Below, one piece after another: positions 26,699-35,641 of a stretch of 64,000 nucleotides of DNA. Source of the DNA: Flammeovirgaceae bacterium 311 (GTDB lineage Bacteria > Bacteroidota > Bacteroidia > Cytophagales > Cyclobacteriaceae); NCBI GenBank assembly GCA_000597885.1, contig CP004371.1:4369001-4433000 (forward strand), in the 5' to 3' direction. The stretch's first letter is position 1. Every line of letters begins with the position of its first letter. Both the position numbers and the translations under genes were made by a program. The notes below the pieces were generated by a model. It was not told the DNA's origin and did not search any database. It was given only the letters and a program-made list of their open reading frames with translations.

Positions 26699-26706
26699 CA
26701 AAAATA
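26699..26706 (-). promoter_or_regulatory. Probable -7 box of the ndk promoter (TATTTTTG)
   Basis: The minus strand reads TATTTTTG, matching TAnnTTTG, and predicts a leader of about 36 nt. The -33 element is not clear. Confidence 0.4.
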
Positions 26707-26916
26707 ACAGTTTCTTCCTAAAAGGTACCTGATTTTAAAAATTTGTCAGCAGAAGGGGGCGCTTCTGAAAATATACCTGTCATTTTGTTAACTGATCTGT
26801 TATAAAGGCGGCTACAGTTTTAAAGCCGGGAGTAGCCAATTTTGTTTTCCCACAAAATATATGCAGTTTTGCAGCTTATCTGAACAGTAGAGAAGGCTGA
26901 CGTATATTGCCCAGTC

Positions 26917-27948
26917 ATGCAGCAAGTTTTAAATGCATTTAGGGAAGCCCTCAGCCAGCCAAGGCGGGTGGTTATCACAACTCACCATAAGCCCGATGCC
27001 GATGCATTGGGTTCATCGCTGGGGCTGGCCGGATACCTGAAAAAGAAAGGGCATCAGGTTTCGGTAATTACCCCTACCGATTATCCTGCTTTTCTGGCCT
27101 GGATGAAAGGCAACGATGAGGTGATCATCTTCAACGAGGGCAACGAAGCCCGCTCGGCCCAGCTGGTTGCCGATGCAGAGCTAATCTTTTGCCTTGATTT
27201 CTCCTCCCTTGCCCGAATCAATGAATTAGGAGAGCTGGTTCGCCAGTCGCCGGCCGAAAAGGTACTGATAGACCATCACCTGGATCCCGAAGATTTTGCC
27301 AAATATTCTTTCTGGACTACCAACGCAGCCTCCACGGCTGAGCTGGTTTTTCAGCTGATTGTAGATTTGGGCGATGGGGCGCTGATCGATTCTGAGATTG
27401 CAGAAGCGCTCTATTCCGGAATCATGACAGACACAGGCTCTTTTAAGCACCCCAGCACCACTGCCAGTACCCATGAAACGGTGGCCGCGCTTATTAAAGC
27501 GGGTGCCAATGTGCATAAGGTAAGTAAGCTGGTGTATGATACCAACTCGTTGGAACGCCTGCGTTTCCTGGGCTTTGCCTTAAGTGAAAAGCTCCAGGTG
27601 CTTCCTGAGTTCAATACAGCCTATATGGCCATATCAGCAGAAGAACTGCAGCGTTACGAATCCAAGACAGGTGATACCGAAGGATTGGTTAATTTTGCCC
27701 TTTCTATACAAGGTGTGGTGATGGCAGCGTTATTAGTTGAAAAAGAAGGCGCTGTCAAAATTTCCTTCCGCTCTATTGGCGAATTTTCAGTGAATGCTTT
27801 TGCCCGAAATCATTTTGAAGGAGGCGGGCACAAAAACGCGGCCGGCGGTGTTTCATACCAGTCGCTTGAGGAGACAGTGAAGAAATTTGTGGAGCTTCTG
27901 CCTCAATACAAAGACCAACTACAAGCAAAAGTTTTAATTTACGAATAA
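26917..27948 (+). CDS. nrnA: DHH-family phosphoesterase, NrnA-like oligoribonuclease/pAp phosphatase
   Basis: The 343-residue protein has both DHH and DHHA1 domains. Metal-binding motifs run in order: THHKPDADALGSS, FCLDFSSLARI, LIDHHLDPEDF and GIMTDTGSFKHPST. The C-terminal DHHA1 domain has the substrate-binding GGGHKNAAGG. NrnA-type enzymes degrade very short RNAs (nanoRNA) and dephosphorylate 3'-phosphoadenosine-5'-phosphate. It is followed after 3 bp by a lipoprotein FKBP gene, so the two are probably co-transcribed. Confidence 0.9.
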   Translation: MQQVLNAFREALSQPRRVVITTHHKPDADALGSSLGLAGYLKKKGHQVSVITPTDYPAFLAWMKGNDEVIIFNEGNEARSAQLVADAELIFCLDFSSLARINELGELVRQSPAEKVLIDHHLDPEDFAKYSFWTTNAASTAELVFQLIVDLGDGALIDSEIAEALYSGIMTDTGSFKHPSTTASTHETVAALIKAGANVHKVSKLVYDTNSLERLRFLGFALSEKLQVLPEFNTAYMAISAEELQRYESKTGDTEGLVNFALSIQGVVMAALLVEKEGAVKISFRSIGEFSVNAFARNHFEGGGHKNAAGGVSYQSLEETVKKFVELLPQYKDQLQAKVLIYE

Positions 27949-27951
27949 ACA

Positions 27952-28875
27952 ATGTACAAATCTTTCTTAAAGGCCGGACTGCTGTTAGCAGTTGCTGGTC
28001 TTGCTACTGCCTGTGGAGGCAACCAGGAACGTGAAGTTAGTAATGACTTAAAAACCCGCGAAAGCGGATTACAGTACCGCTTTTTCCGCACCGGAGAAGA
28101 AGCAAGTCCTGATAGTACTAAATTTCTGGTGATGAACATCAGGGCTACTACCGGCACTGATTCTGTGTTTTTTGATACTCAGGAGAGGGGTATGTATGAG
28201 ATCATGCCAGTAAACAATCCTGAATTCAAGGGCAGGCTTGCCGAAGGTATTAAAATGCTGCACAAAGGCGACAGCGCCCAGATTGTAGTCCCTGCAAATG
28301 ATTTCTTCCTGCAAACAATGGGTGCTCCGGTACCGGCTGGTGTCGATGAAAACAGCAATATGAACTTCTTCATTGGTGTACAGGATGTTGTAGACGAGCA
28401 GGCGGCCCAGCAGATTCAAATGGAAAGCATTCAGAGAATGCAGGCTCAGGCAGCCAAAAAGCAAAAAGAGCAGCTTGTGAAAGATGCGCAGATCATCGAT
28501 AAATATCTGGCAGAACATAGCATCAATGTTGATACTACTGCCTCAGGTGTTCGTATTCAGGTAACAGAGCGCGGAAAAGGCAACAAGCCCGAGCGTGGCG
28601 ATAACCTGGTGGTACACTACCGTGGTAAAGTTCTGGAGGGCGCACAATTTGATGCCTCTTACGATCGCAATGAGCCTTTTACCTTTGCAGTAGGACAGGG
28701 TATGGTAATTCCAGGTTGGGACGAAAGCCTGCTGGAGCTGCCAAAAGGCAGCAAAGCTACTATATTTATTCCTTCTCCACTGGCCTATGGCCCACAGCAG
28801 CGCGGAGAGGTGATCAAGCCTAATTCTATTCTTGTATTCGAGGTAGAAGTTCTTGATGTTCAAAAAAGGCAATAA
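27952..28875 (+). CDS. FKBP-type peptidyl-prolyl isomerase, lipoprotein
   Basis: The 307-residue protein starts with a lipoprotein signal (LLLAVAGLATAC). It contains a degenerate FKBP-like domain at about 40-150 and a canonical FKBP domain at about 197-303 (VVHYRGKVLEGAQFDASYDR, GQGMVIPGWDESLLELPKGS, SPLAYGP). A charged Gln-rich helix links them. It should act as a proline isomerase and chaperone in the periplasm or at the outer membrane. It resembles envelope FKBPs of gliding Bacteroidota such as GldI, but I cannot assign that role. A terminator separates it from a second FKBP gene. Confidence 0.88.
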   Translation: MYKSFLKAGLLLAVAGLATACGGNQEREVSNDLKTRESGLQYRFFRTGEEASPDSTKFLVMNIRATTGTDSVFFDTQERGMYEIMPVNNPEFKGRLAEGIKMLHKGDSAQIVVPANDFFLQTMGAPVPAGVDENSNMNFFIGVQDVVDEQAAQQIQMESIQRMQAQAAKKQKEQLVKDAQIIDKYLAEHSINVDTTASGVRIQVTERGKGNKPERGDNLVVHYRGKVLEGAQFDASYDRNEPFTFAVGQGMVIPGWDESLLELPKGSKATIFIPSPLAYGPQQRGEVIKPNSILVFEVEVLDVQKRQ

Positions 28876-28894
28876 GCTATTGTTCTAATACGTT

Positions 28895-28928
28895 AATCCG
28901 GTGCAGCAAAAACTGCATCGGATTTTTT
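28895..28928 (+). terminator. Terminator of the nrnA-FKBP operon
   Basis: AATCCGGTGCAG/CTGCATCGGATT stem (one G-T pair), then T-rich TTTTTAT. The next gene starts about 20 bp later. Confidence 0.75.
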
Positions 28929-28946
28929 ATATCGTTATAATTGCAT

Positions 28947-29942
28947 ATGAAAAAGAGTTGGATAATCTGGAGCCTGCTGGGGCTTGTAACATTGTTTGTG
29001 GCCTCCTGCAAGGATGATGATGAAGGACCATCAGATACAGAAATTGTAAGAGCGCGCCTGGAGCAGCAAATTGGAGAAATTCAGTCTTTTCTGGCGCAGC
29101 AAAATATCCAGGCAGAAGAGGATTCCAGAGGTATCTTTCATCAGCCCCTGGTGCTGAATCCGGATGGAGAACTGGTTGAGGAAGGCGATGTGGCCCTGGT
29201 ACATTACAAAATAAGCCGGCTGGATGGTACCCTCATTGCCGAATCACGCCCAGGCAAGCCTGAACGTATTACCTACTCACCAAACAGAAGATATTTTCCG
29301 ATAGCCATTCGATATAGTTTGGAAAATGTTCGGGTGGGAGAAATCCACCGCTACTACGTACCCTCTGCCTATGGCTACACCAGCATCAACAGAAGCTATA
29401 CCGACGGTGAGCGCTATCAGGAGTTTGATAATATTATTCTGGAAATGGAGATTGTAGATGTATACCATTCGCTGGAAGAAATTTATGAGGTAGAACAGGC
29501 CGACATCCAGGCATGGCTGCAGGCTGAAGGCAGCACATCAGAAGAGCTGCCCAATGGCTTGCATAAAATTGTGCTTACAGCAGGTAGTGGAGAGCCACCG
29601 GTTAACGGCGATAGCGTGCGGGTGTACTACAAAGGCTATTTTCTGGATAAACAGGTGTTTGATGAAAATACAAGTGGTAAAGGGTTTGGTGTAAAGGTGG
29701 GAACTACCGGTCTGGTGACAGGCTTCACACAGGCCATCAGAACCATGCAGGTGGGTGAAAAATCCTTATTTATTCTTCCCTCTTCCCTGGCCTATGGCAG
29801 CGGGCAAACCAGCAGAGGTGCGTTTGTTTTACCAAAAGAAGACCTGGCTGCTTTCAAAGAGCAGAACTTTCTGAAGGATGTTAGCGAAATACCCCCGTTC
29901 AGCACCCTTATTTTCGAAATAGAATTGCTTAGCAAGAAATGA
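28947..29942 (+). CDS. FKBP-type peptidyl-prolyl isomerase, surface-type lipoprotein with two FKBP-like domains
   Basis: The 331-residue protein has signal VTLFVASC followed by KDDDE, matching the lipoprotein export motif better than its upstream neighbour does. A first FKBP-like domain at about 70-175 (VALVHYKISRLDGTLIAESR) lacks several active-site aromatics. The second at about 205-330 (VRVYYKGYFLDKQVFDENTS, SSLAYGSG) carries an insertion of about 25 residues before the last strand FSTLIFEIELL. I chose ATG 28947; the TTG six bases earlier is unlikely. Its stop overlaps the rdgB start by 4 nt. Confidence 0.85.
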   Translation: MKKSWIIWSLLGLVTLFVASCKDDDEGPSDTEIVRARLEQQIGEIQSFLAQQNIQAEEDSRGIFHQPLVLNPDGELVEEGDVALVHYKISRLDGTLIAESRPGKPERITYSPNRRYFPIAIRYSLENVRVGEIHRYYVPSAYGYTSINRSYTDGERYQEFDNIILEMEIVDVYHSLEEIYEVEQADIQAWLQAEGSTSEELPNGLHKIVLTAGSGEPPVNGDSVRVYYKGYFLDKQVFDENTSGKGFGVKVGTTGLVTGFTQAIRTMQVGEKSLFILPSSLAYGSGQTSRGAFVLPKEDLAAFKEQNFLKDVSEIPPFSTLIFEIELLSKK

Positions 29943-30520
29943 GGATTTGCTTTGCGACCAACAATAGAAAAAAGCTGGAGGAGATCAGCAGCTGGGTGGG
30001 GCCTGAATGGCAGGTGCTAAGCCTGGAAGACATAGGCTGCCACGAAGAGCTGCCCGAAACAGGAGAAACCCTTGAGGCAAACTCTGCCCAAAAGGCAGCT
30101 TATGTGTGGGAGCATTATGGCATTGCCTGCTTTGCAGACGATACCGGGCTGGAAGTAGAGGCCCTGGGTGGAGAACCCGGGGTGTACTCGGCCCGCTATG
30201 CCGGTGCTCAGCGGAGCAATGAAGATAATATGCAGCTGCTCTTACAGAAACTTTCCGGAGCGCAGAACAGGGCCGCACGCTTTCGTACGGTGCTCACCTA
30301 TATTTCTGCAGCAGGGCAGCAGCAGTTTGAGGGAGAGGTGCCGGGCACCATTATAGATGAGGCAAGGGGAAGCGGAGGTTTTGGCTACGACCCCATCTTT
30401 GTGCCCGAGGGGCACAGCCGAACCTTTGCGGAAATGCCGCTGGAAGAAAAAAACAGCATGAGCCATAGAGCCAGGGCTATGAAAAAACTGGTTGATTTTC
30501 TGAAGCAAAGCCGTAATTAG
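29939..30520 (+). CDS. rdgB: Non-canonical purine NTP pyrophosphatase, RdgB/HAM1 family
   Basis: The 193-residue enzyme removes dITP, ITP and XTP from the nucleotide pool. The N-terminal CFATNNRKKLEEI, central FADDTGLEVEALGGEPGVYS and C-terminal FAEMPLEEKNSMSHRARAM motifs are all present. The start overlaps the preceding FKBP stop (ATGA), and uridine kinase follows after 15 bp, so it sits mid-operon. Confidence 0.95.
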   Translation: MRICFATNNRKKLEEISSWVGPEWQVLSLEDIGCHEELPETGETLEANSAQKAAYVWEHYGIACFADDTGLEVEALGGEPGVYSARYAGAQRSNEDNMQLLLQKLSGAQNRAARFRTVLTYISAAGQQQFEGEVPGTIIDEARGSGGFGYDPIFVPEGHSRTFAEMPLEEKNSMSHRARAMKKLVDFLKQSRN

Positions 30521-30535
30521 TTTAATTTTGCCCGA

Positions 30536-31153
30536 ATGAAACAGCCGTACATAGTAGGAATAACAGGGGGAAGCGCTTCGGGTAAAACCTTTTTCCTGCG
30601 GGAGTTGCTCCGGAATTTTACACCCGCAGAGGTATGCCTGGTTTCGCAGGATAACTACTACAGGCCACGCCACGAACAGCCAATAGATGAAAACGGCATT
30701 CAGAACTTCGATACACCTCAATCAATAGATCATGTGCAGTATGCGCAGGACCTGATTACCCTAAAGGAAGGACAGACCGTTATTCGCCAGGAGTACACTT
30801 TCAATAACCCCAATGCGGTACCCAAACAGCTGGAGTTCCATCCGGCACCGGTGATTGTGGTAGAGGGTATTTTTGTTTTCTACTTTCCCGATCTTACGCG
30901 CCACCTGGATTTAAAAATTTTTATAGAGGCCGAAGAGCATATTAAACTAAGCAGGCGGATTACGCGCGATAAAGTGGAGCGTGGCTATGACCTGGAAGAT
31001 GTGCTTTACCGCTACGAACGGCATGTTGCCCCTACTTATAACAAATATATCAAGCCATTCAGGAGCGATGCCGATCTGGTGGTGCCCAATAATGATGGAT
31101 TTGATAACGCACTGGAGGTAATTACCACATTTATAAAATCTAAGGTGTCATGA
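30536..31153 (+). CDS. udk: Uridine kinase
   Basis: The 205-residue protein has a P-loop GITGGSASGKTFFLREL at the N-terminus. SQDNYYRP and a DTPQSIDHV substrate region follow, then VVEGIFVFYFPDL, the lid Arg-rich segment LSRRITRDKVERGYDL and a C-terminal helix. It phosphorylates uridine and cytidine in pyrimidine salvage. Its stop overlaps the start of the RCK-domain gene by 4 nt (ATGA). Confidence 0.92.
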   Translation: MKQPYIVGITGGSASGKTFFLRELLRNFTPAEVCLVSQDNYYRPRHEQPIDENGIQNFDTPQSIDHVQYAQDLITLKEGQTVIRQEYTFNNPNAVPKQLEFHPAPVIVVEGIFVFYFPDLTRHLDLKIFIEAEEHIKLSRRITRDKVERGYDLEDVLYRYERHVAPTYNKYIKPFRSDADLVVPNNDGFDNALEVITTFIKSKVS

Positions 31154-31842
31154 TCAACCGCTTTGCTGTAATTGGTCTGGGCCAGTTTGGTATGTCGATT
31201 GCCCGTACCCTGGCCGCCAGGGGTGCCGAAGTGCTGGCCATTGATGTGCTGCTCGATAAAGTGGAGTTTGTAAAAGATGAAGTAGCCCATGCCGTAGCCA
31301 TGGACACTACAGATGTAAAGGCGCTGATCGCACAAAATATTCAGGACATGGATGCGGTGGTGGTAGCCATAGGCGAGAACTTTGAAGGCCTGCTGCTTAC
31401 CACGGTGCTGCTGCAGGATCTTGGGGTGAGGCGCATTATTGCGCGGGCAGCCTCTACACAGCAGCGCATGATCCTGGAAAAAATGGGGGTGAGCGAAATT
31501 CTTTCTCCGGAAGAAACAGTAGGCAAAACCGTAGCAGAAACGCTGCTGCACCCCAACATGAAATCTTTTCTGCCGCTGGCAGATGATTATGAGATCGTAG
31601 AAATACAAACCCCCAAACGCGTGGTAAACAGAACGGTACGCGAAATTGGTCTGCGCCAAAAATATAATCTTAACTTGATTACCGTAAAAAGGGTGTTTGA
31701 AGAGGAACGCGATGGCCGTGTAAACGAAGTAGAACACATCATAGGCGTGCCCCAGGGTGATACGGTACTCTACGATTCTGACATCATGATTCTGCTGGGA
31801 AAAGAGCAGGACGTAAATAAATTCATGGAAGTGAACAAATAA
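31150..31842 (+). CDS. KtrA/TrkA-type potassium-uptake regulatory protein
   Basis: The 230-residue cytoplasmic protein has an RCK_N nucleotide-binding domain (FAVIGLGQFGMSIARTLAAR, acidic end of strand 2 AIDVLLDKVEFV, AVVVAIGENFEGLLL) and an RCK_C domain from about residue 140. Such proteins gate KtrB/TrkH potassium channels in response to nucleotides. No channel subunit is encoded in the window. It is the last gene of a four-gene run starting with FKBP at 28947. Confidence 0.88.
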   Translation: MINRFAVIGLGQFGMSIARTLAARGAEVLAIDVLLDKVEFVKDEVAHAVAMDTTDVKALIAQNIQDMDAVVVAIGENFEGLLLTTVLLQDLGVRRIIARAASTQQRMILEKMGVSEILSPEETVGKTVAETLLHPNMKSFLPLADDYEIVEIQTPKRVVNRTVREIGLRQKYNLNLITVKRVFEEERDGRVNEVEHIIGVPQGDTVLYDSDIMILLGKEQDVNKFMEVNK

Positions 31843-31875
31843 GGATGCTTTAGGTGTTCTTTCTCAAAATTCTTA

Positions 31876-31883
31876 TACTTTTG
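31876..31883 (+). promoter_or_regulatory. Probable -7 box (TACTTTTG) before the small exported protein gene
   Basis: TACTTTTG matches TAnnTTTG and predicts transcription from about 31890, at the in-frame TTG (31892). That favours translation from ATG 31919. No clear -33 element. Confidence 0.4.
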
Positions 31884-31918
31884 TAATTGATTTGCGCCAA
31901 AGATTAGCGAAGAAGGGC

Positions 31919-32284
31919 ATGATTAGCTGGTTTTCCAAACATAAAACATTCGTACACCGCATGCCGGTGCTGATGGCCCTGCTTGCAGGGATTATGTTTA
32001 CCGCTATGCCCGCCGGTAAAACACTGGCTTTTGGTGCTGCACCCCTGCAGAAAGAGCAGGTGCAAAAATCAGCAACAGGCGAAGAGCTTCCTATGTTCGA
32101 ACCGGGCTTTTCTGCCCTGGCACAGGTAGCTCCGCTACAGATTTTCTATTATCAGCCGGCCATTGTACCGGTTATCATTCCTTTAGTAGAAATAGTTGAG
32201 CAGGCGCCGGCAAACGTGCCGGACCTGGTAAATAGCTATCGACGCACGCTCTTCAGGCGAATTATCTCGCCCAACGCCCCCTAA
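31919..32284 (+). CDS. Small exported protein of unknown function
   Basis: A 121-residue product from ATG 31919. An N-terminal charged stretch (ISWFSKHKTFVHRM) precedes one hydrophobic segment (VLMALLAGIMFTAM) resembling a signal peptide or anchor. The rest is Gln/Ala/Pro-rich, with a hydrophobic run FYYQPAIVPVIIPLVEIV and a basic tail NSYRRTLFRRI. I recognise no family. It stands between the ktrA operon and secDF on the same strand, with its own -7 box. Confidence 0.6.
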   Translation: MISWFSKHKTFVHRMPVLMALLAGIMFTAMPAGKTLAFGAAPLQKEQVQKSATGEELPMFEPGFSALAQVAPLQIFYYQPAIVPVIIPLVEIVEQAPANVPDLVNSYRRTLFRRIISPNAP

Positions 32285-32412
32285 GCAATTATTTACCCGC
32301 CCTTTTGCTTACCCGGATGCACGGCCTCCGGCGTAGGTGCCGGAACTATCGCTTCCGGCCTTAATGCTCTATATTCTAAAATGTAACCCTTACTATTTCT
32401 ATATTATAATTC

Positions 32413-35400
32413 ATGAATAACAAAGGTTTAGTAGTTGTGCTTACCGTTGTGGTAACGCTGCTATGTTTGTATTATCTTTCTTTTACCTTCGTTTCGCGCC
32501 AGGTACAACAGAAAGCCACTGCCCATGCCACCCTGCCCGATGGCAGCATTAGCTATAGCAAAAAGCAAAGCTATCTTGATTCGGTATGGCACGAGCCTGT
32601 TTACAACTTCCTGGGTATGGAATATACCTATCAGGAGGTAAAACAAACCGAACTTAACCTGGGTCTTGACTTACAGGGCGGTATGAACGTTACGCTCGAG
32701 ATTTCTCCTGTGGAGGTAATCAAAGGCCTGGCTTCTAACCCCAATGATCCTACCCTGCAGAAGGCTATTAACTATGCCCGCGAAAGACAAAGAGAAAGCC
32801 AGGCAAGCTTTGTTGAGCTGTTCCGTGAAGGATGGCAGCAGAGTGCAGCCGGCCGCCCCTTAAGGGATGCTTTCTTTACTGCAGCCAACAGAAACGTTAT
32901 TACCTCACAGACTTCTGATGATGCAGTGGTAAACTTTCTTAATGAGAAGGTAGAAAATGCCATCAGCACTTCTTTTGAAATTCTGCGTACCCGTGTTGAC
33001 CGCTTCGGTACATCACAGCCTAACATTCAGCGCCTGCAGGGTTCCGGCCGCATTCTGGTAGAACTTCCAGGTGTAGACAACCCCGAGCGTGTGCGCAAGC
33101 TGTTGCAGGGAACTGCCAAGCTGGAGTTCCTGGAAGTGGTAGAAATACAGGAGTACTACCAGACCCTGGCTGCCATCAATAGCCTTATTGTAGAAGAAAA
33201 CCGCGCAAATGCCAGCACAACTGCAGCCAACAGGCAAACTCCACAGCCGGCTGTTACAAGTACAGATACATCAGCTACTGTTTCAGGAGATGATGACCTG
33301 GCTTCTCAGCTGGCCACTGCCGATACCACAGCAGCTGCAGACTCTCTGGGTATGCAAATGTCTCCCCTGTTTTCTCTTAACCGTTCACAGGCGTCGCTGC
33401 TGTACAGTGTGCGCGACACCGCACAGATCAACAGAATCTTAAACCGTCCGGATGTTAAGAATCTGATGCCTTCCAACCTAAGTTTTGTTTGGGATGTAAA
33501 AGGTTTCAGGCCTGAAGGCGGCGGAGACCCGATGCTGTCTCTGTATGCCGTTCAGCGTGAGCGCGGCGGCCGTGCCCCATTAACCGGAGAGGTAATTGAG
33601 CGTGCCCGCCAGGACTTTAACGAGCGTGGCCAGCCGGAAGTGGTGATGGTGATGAACAGCGACGGTGCCCGTACCTGGAAAAGAATCACGGCTAACAACA
33701 TTGGCCAGCGTATTGCCATTGTTCTTGATAACTATGTTTACTCTGCGCCAGTAGTACAGTCTGAAATTCCCGGTGGCGTTTCTTCAATTTCTGTAGGCGG
33801 CGACAGAAACGATCCTACTGCAGCCATACAGGAAGCACAGGACCTTGCCAACATTCTGGAAGCCGGTGCACTTCCTGCTCCTGCCAGAATTGTAGAAGAG
33901 GCCATTGTAGGTCCAACACTGGGAGAAATGGCCCGTAACCAGGGTATTCTTTCTATTGTAGCCGGTCTGGGACTGGTGGTTATCTTTATTGTAGCTTACT
34001 ACTCTAAAGGTGGTCTGGTAGCAAACATTGCCCTGCTCTTCAACATCTTCTTTATCTTTGGTATTCTGGCTAACCTGGGCGCTGCCCTAACCCTGCCGGG
34101 TATTGCAGGTATCGTACTTACCATTGGTATGTCTATAGACGCCAACGTACTGATATTCGAACGTATACGGGAGGAACTTCGAAGTGGCCTCAGCCTGAAG
34201 GCGGCTATCAACAAAGGTTATCAGAAAGCTTACAGCTCTATTATAGACGCCAACGTAACCACTTTGCTGGTTGCCATTGTACTGTACGTAATGGGGCAGG
34301 GCCCGGTTAAAGGCTTTGCCATTACCCTGATCATTGGTATTCTTTGCTCACTTTTCTCAGCAGTATTGATTACCCGCGTAATCATCGACTGGATGACTGC
34401 AAAAGGCGATGCAAGCAAAATGTCATTCGACACCCCGCTTTCCCGTAACCTGTTTAAAGGCGGCGACATCAACTTTATGGGTATGCGCAAAAAAGCGTAT
34501 GTTTTCTCTGGTGTTGTGATAGCTGCTGGTCTGCTGGCACTGGTGCTGAATAATGGCCTTAACATGGGCGTTGACTTTACCGGTGGCCGTACCTACGTAG
34601 TAAGCTTCGATGAGCCTGTTTCTCCAACACAGCTCAAGCTGGACCTTGCTGACAACTTTGGCGGTGCCGGTACTGAAGTGAAGACCTATGGTGCCAACAA
34701 CGTACTAAAGGTAACCACCAGCTACCTGATCGATGTAGAAGAGGAAGAGTCTGATAACCAGGTACAGGCTGCGCTGGTCCAGGGTGTTGAAGAAGCAACT
34801 GGCAAGCGTTATGTTCAGGATGGTGCCAGCGTTTCTCAAGGTCAGTTCTCGATTGTGAGCTCCTCTAAAGTAGGTGCTACCATTGCCGACGACATCAAGG
34901 AAGCATCCTGGGAAGCTGGTTTGTTCTCGCTGATCATTATGTTCCTTTACATCCTGATCCGTTTCCGTGGCTGGCAGTTTAGTACCGGTGCCCTGCTGGC
35001 CCTGGTGCACGATGTAGCCATTACCCTGGGTGCTTTTGCCATTGCCGGTGCCCTGGGCATGACCTACGAGGTTGACCAGGTATTTGTGGCCGCCATCCTG
35101 ACGGTAATTGGTTACTCCATTAACGATACCGTGGTGGTGTTTGACCGTATCCGTGAAGAAGTAGGAAACCGCTACAACAAATCAACTTTGCTAAATACTT
35201 TTAACAGTGCCATTAACAGCACCCTGAACCGTACCTTGATGACCTCAGTGACTACCCTGGTGGTAGTGCTCATCCTGTTCCTGTTTGGTGGTGAGGTATT
35301 AAGAGGCTTCTCTTTTGCCCTGCTGGTAGGTATTCTGGTAGGTACCTATTCTTCTATATTCGTTGCTTCGCCAATTGCCGCAGATTTGCTGGCACGGAGT

Positions 35401-35454
35401 AATGACGAAGCAGAAGTTGCTAAACCTGCTACCCCGGTACGTCAGAAAGCATAA
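32413..35454 (+). CDS. secDF: Fused protein translocase subunit SecDF
   Basis: The 1013-residue membrane protein fuses SecD and SecF, as is usual in Bacteroidota. The SecD half (about 1-625) has a large periplasmic domain with a Ser/Thr/Ala-rich insertion around 265-310. Its membrane bundle contains GIVLTIGMSIDANVLIFERI. The SecF half (about 660-1000) has GVDFTGGRTYVV and ILTVIGYSINDTVVVFDRIR. SecDF uses the proton gradient to pull exported chains through SecYEG from the periplasmic side. The gene is monocistronic and ends in a strong palindromic terminator. Confidence 0.97.
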   Translation: MNNKGLVVVLTVVVTLLCLYYLSFTFVSRQVQQKATAHATLPDGSISYSKKQSYLDSVWHEPVYNFLGMEYTYQEVKQTELNLGLDLQGGMNVTLEISPVEVIKGLASNPNDPTLQKAINYARERQRESQASFVELFREGWQQSAAGRPLRDAFFTAANRNVITSQTSDDAVVNFLNEKVENAISTSFEILRTRVDRFGTSQPNIQRLQGSGRILVELPGVDNPERVRKLLQGTAKLEFLEVVEIQEYYQTLAAINSLIVEENRANASTTAANRQTPQPAVTSTDTSATVSGDDDLASQLATADTTAAADSLGMQMSPLFSLNRSQASLLYSVRDTAQINRILNRPDVKNLMPSNLSFVWDVKGFRPEGGGDPMLSLYAVQRERGGRAPLTGEVIERARQDFNERGQPEVVMVMNSDGARTWKRITANNIGQRIAIVLDNYVYSAPVVQSEIPGGVSSISVGGDRNDPTAAIQEAQDLANILEAGALPAPARIVEEAIVGPTLGEMARNQGILSIVAGLGLVVIFIVAYYSKGGLVANIALLFNIFFIFGILANLGAALTLPGIAGIVLTIGMSIDANVLIFERIREELRSGLSLKAAINKGYQKAYSSIIDANVTTLLVAIVLYVMGQGPVKGFAITLIIGILCSLFSAVLITRVIIDWMTAKGDASKMSFDTPLSRNLFKGGDINFMGMRKKAYVFSGVVIAAGLLALVLNNGLNMGVDFTGGRTYVVSFDEPVSPTQLKLDLADNFGGAGTEVKTYGANNVLKVTTSYLIDVEEEESDNQVQAALVQGVEEATGKRYVQDGASVSQGQFSIVSSSKVGATIADDIKEASWEAGLFSLIIMFLYILIRFRGWQFSTGALLALVHDVAITLGAFAIAGALGMTYEVDQVFVAAILTVIGYSINDTVVVFDRIREEVGNRYNKSTLLNTFNSAINSTLNRTLMTSVTTLVVVLILFLFGGEVLRGFSFALLVGILVGTYSSIFVASPIAADLLARSNDEAEVAKPATPVRQKA

Positions 35455-35476
35455 CTGATATTTAAACTATATTTAA

Positions 35477-35506
35477 AAAGCTGCCCCTGCAGGGGCAGCT
35501 TTTTTT
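35477..35506 (+). terminator. Terminator of secDF
   Basis: AAAGCTGCCCC/GGGGCAGCTTT stem with a TGCA loop and a seven-T tail. Confidence 0.92.
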
Positions 35507-35641
35507 GTTTTGGCATGAAATCGTTTGAAGCGTAGAAAAAATCAACAGAAAGAAATAAGGCAGCATATTATTTGGGCTTTTTTTTAAGAACAGCGCAGTT
35601 TTCCTGCAGGCATCTGTTAAATTCATGGCGTGATTTAAGAA

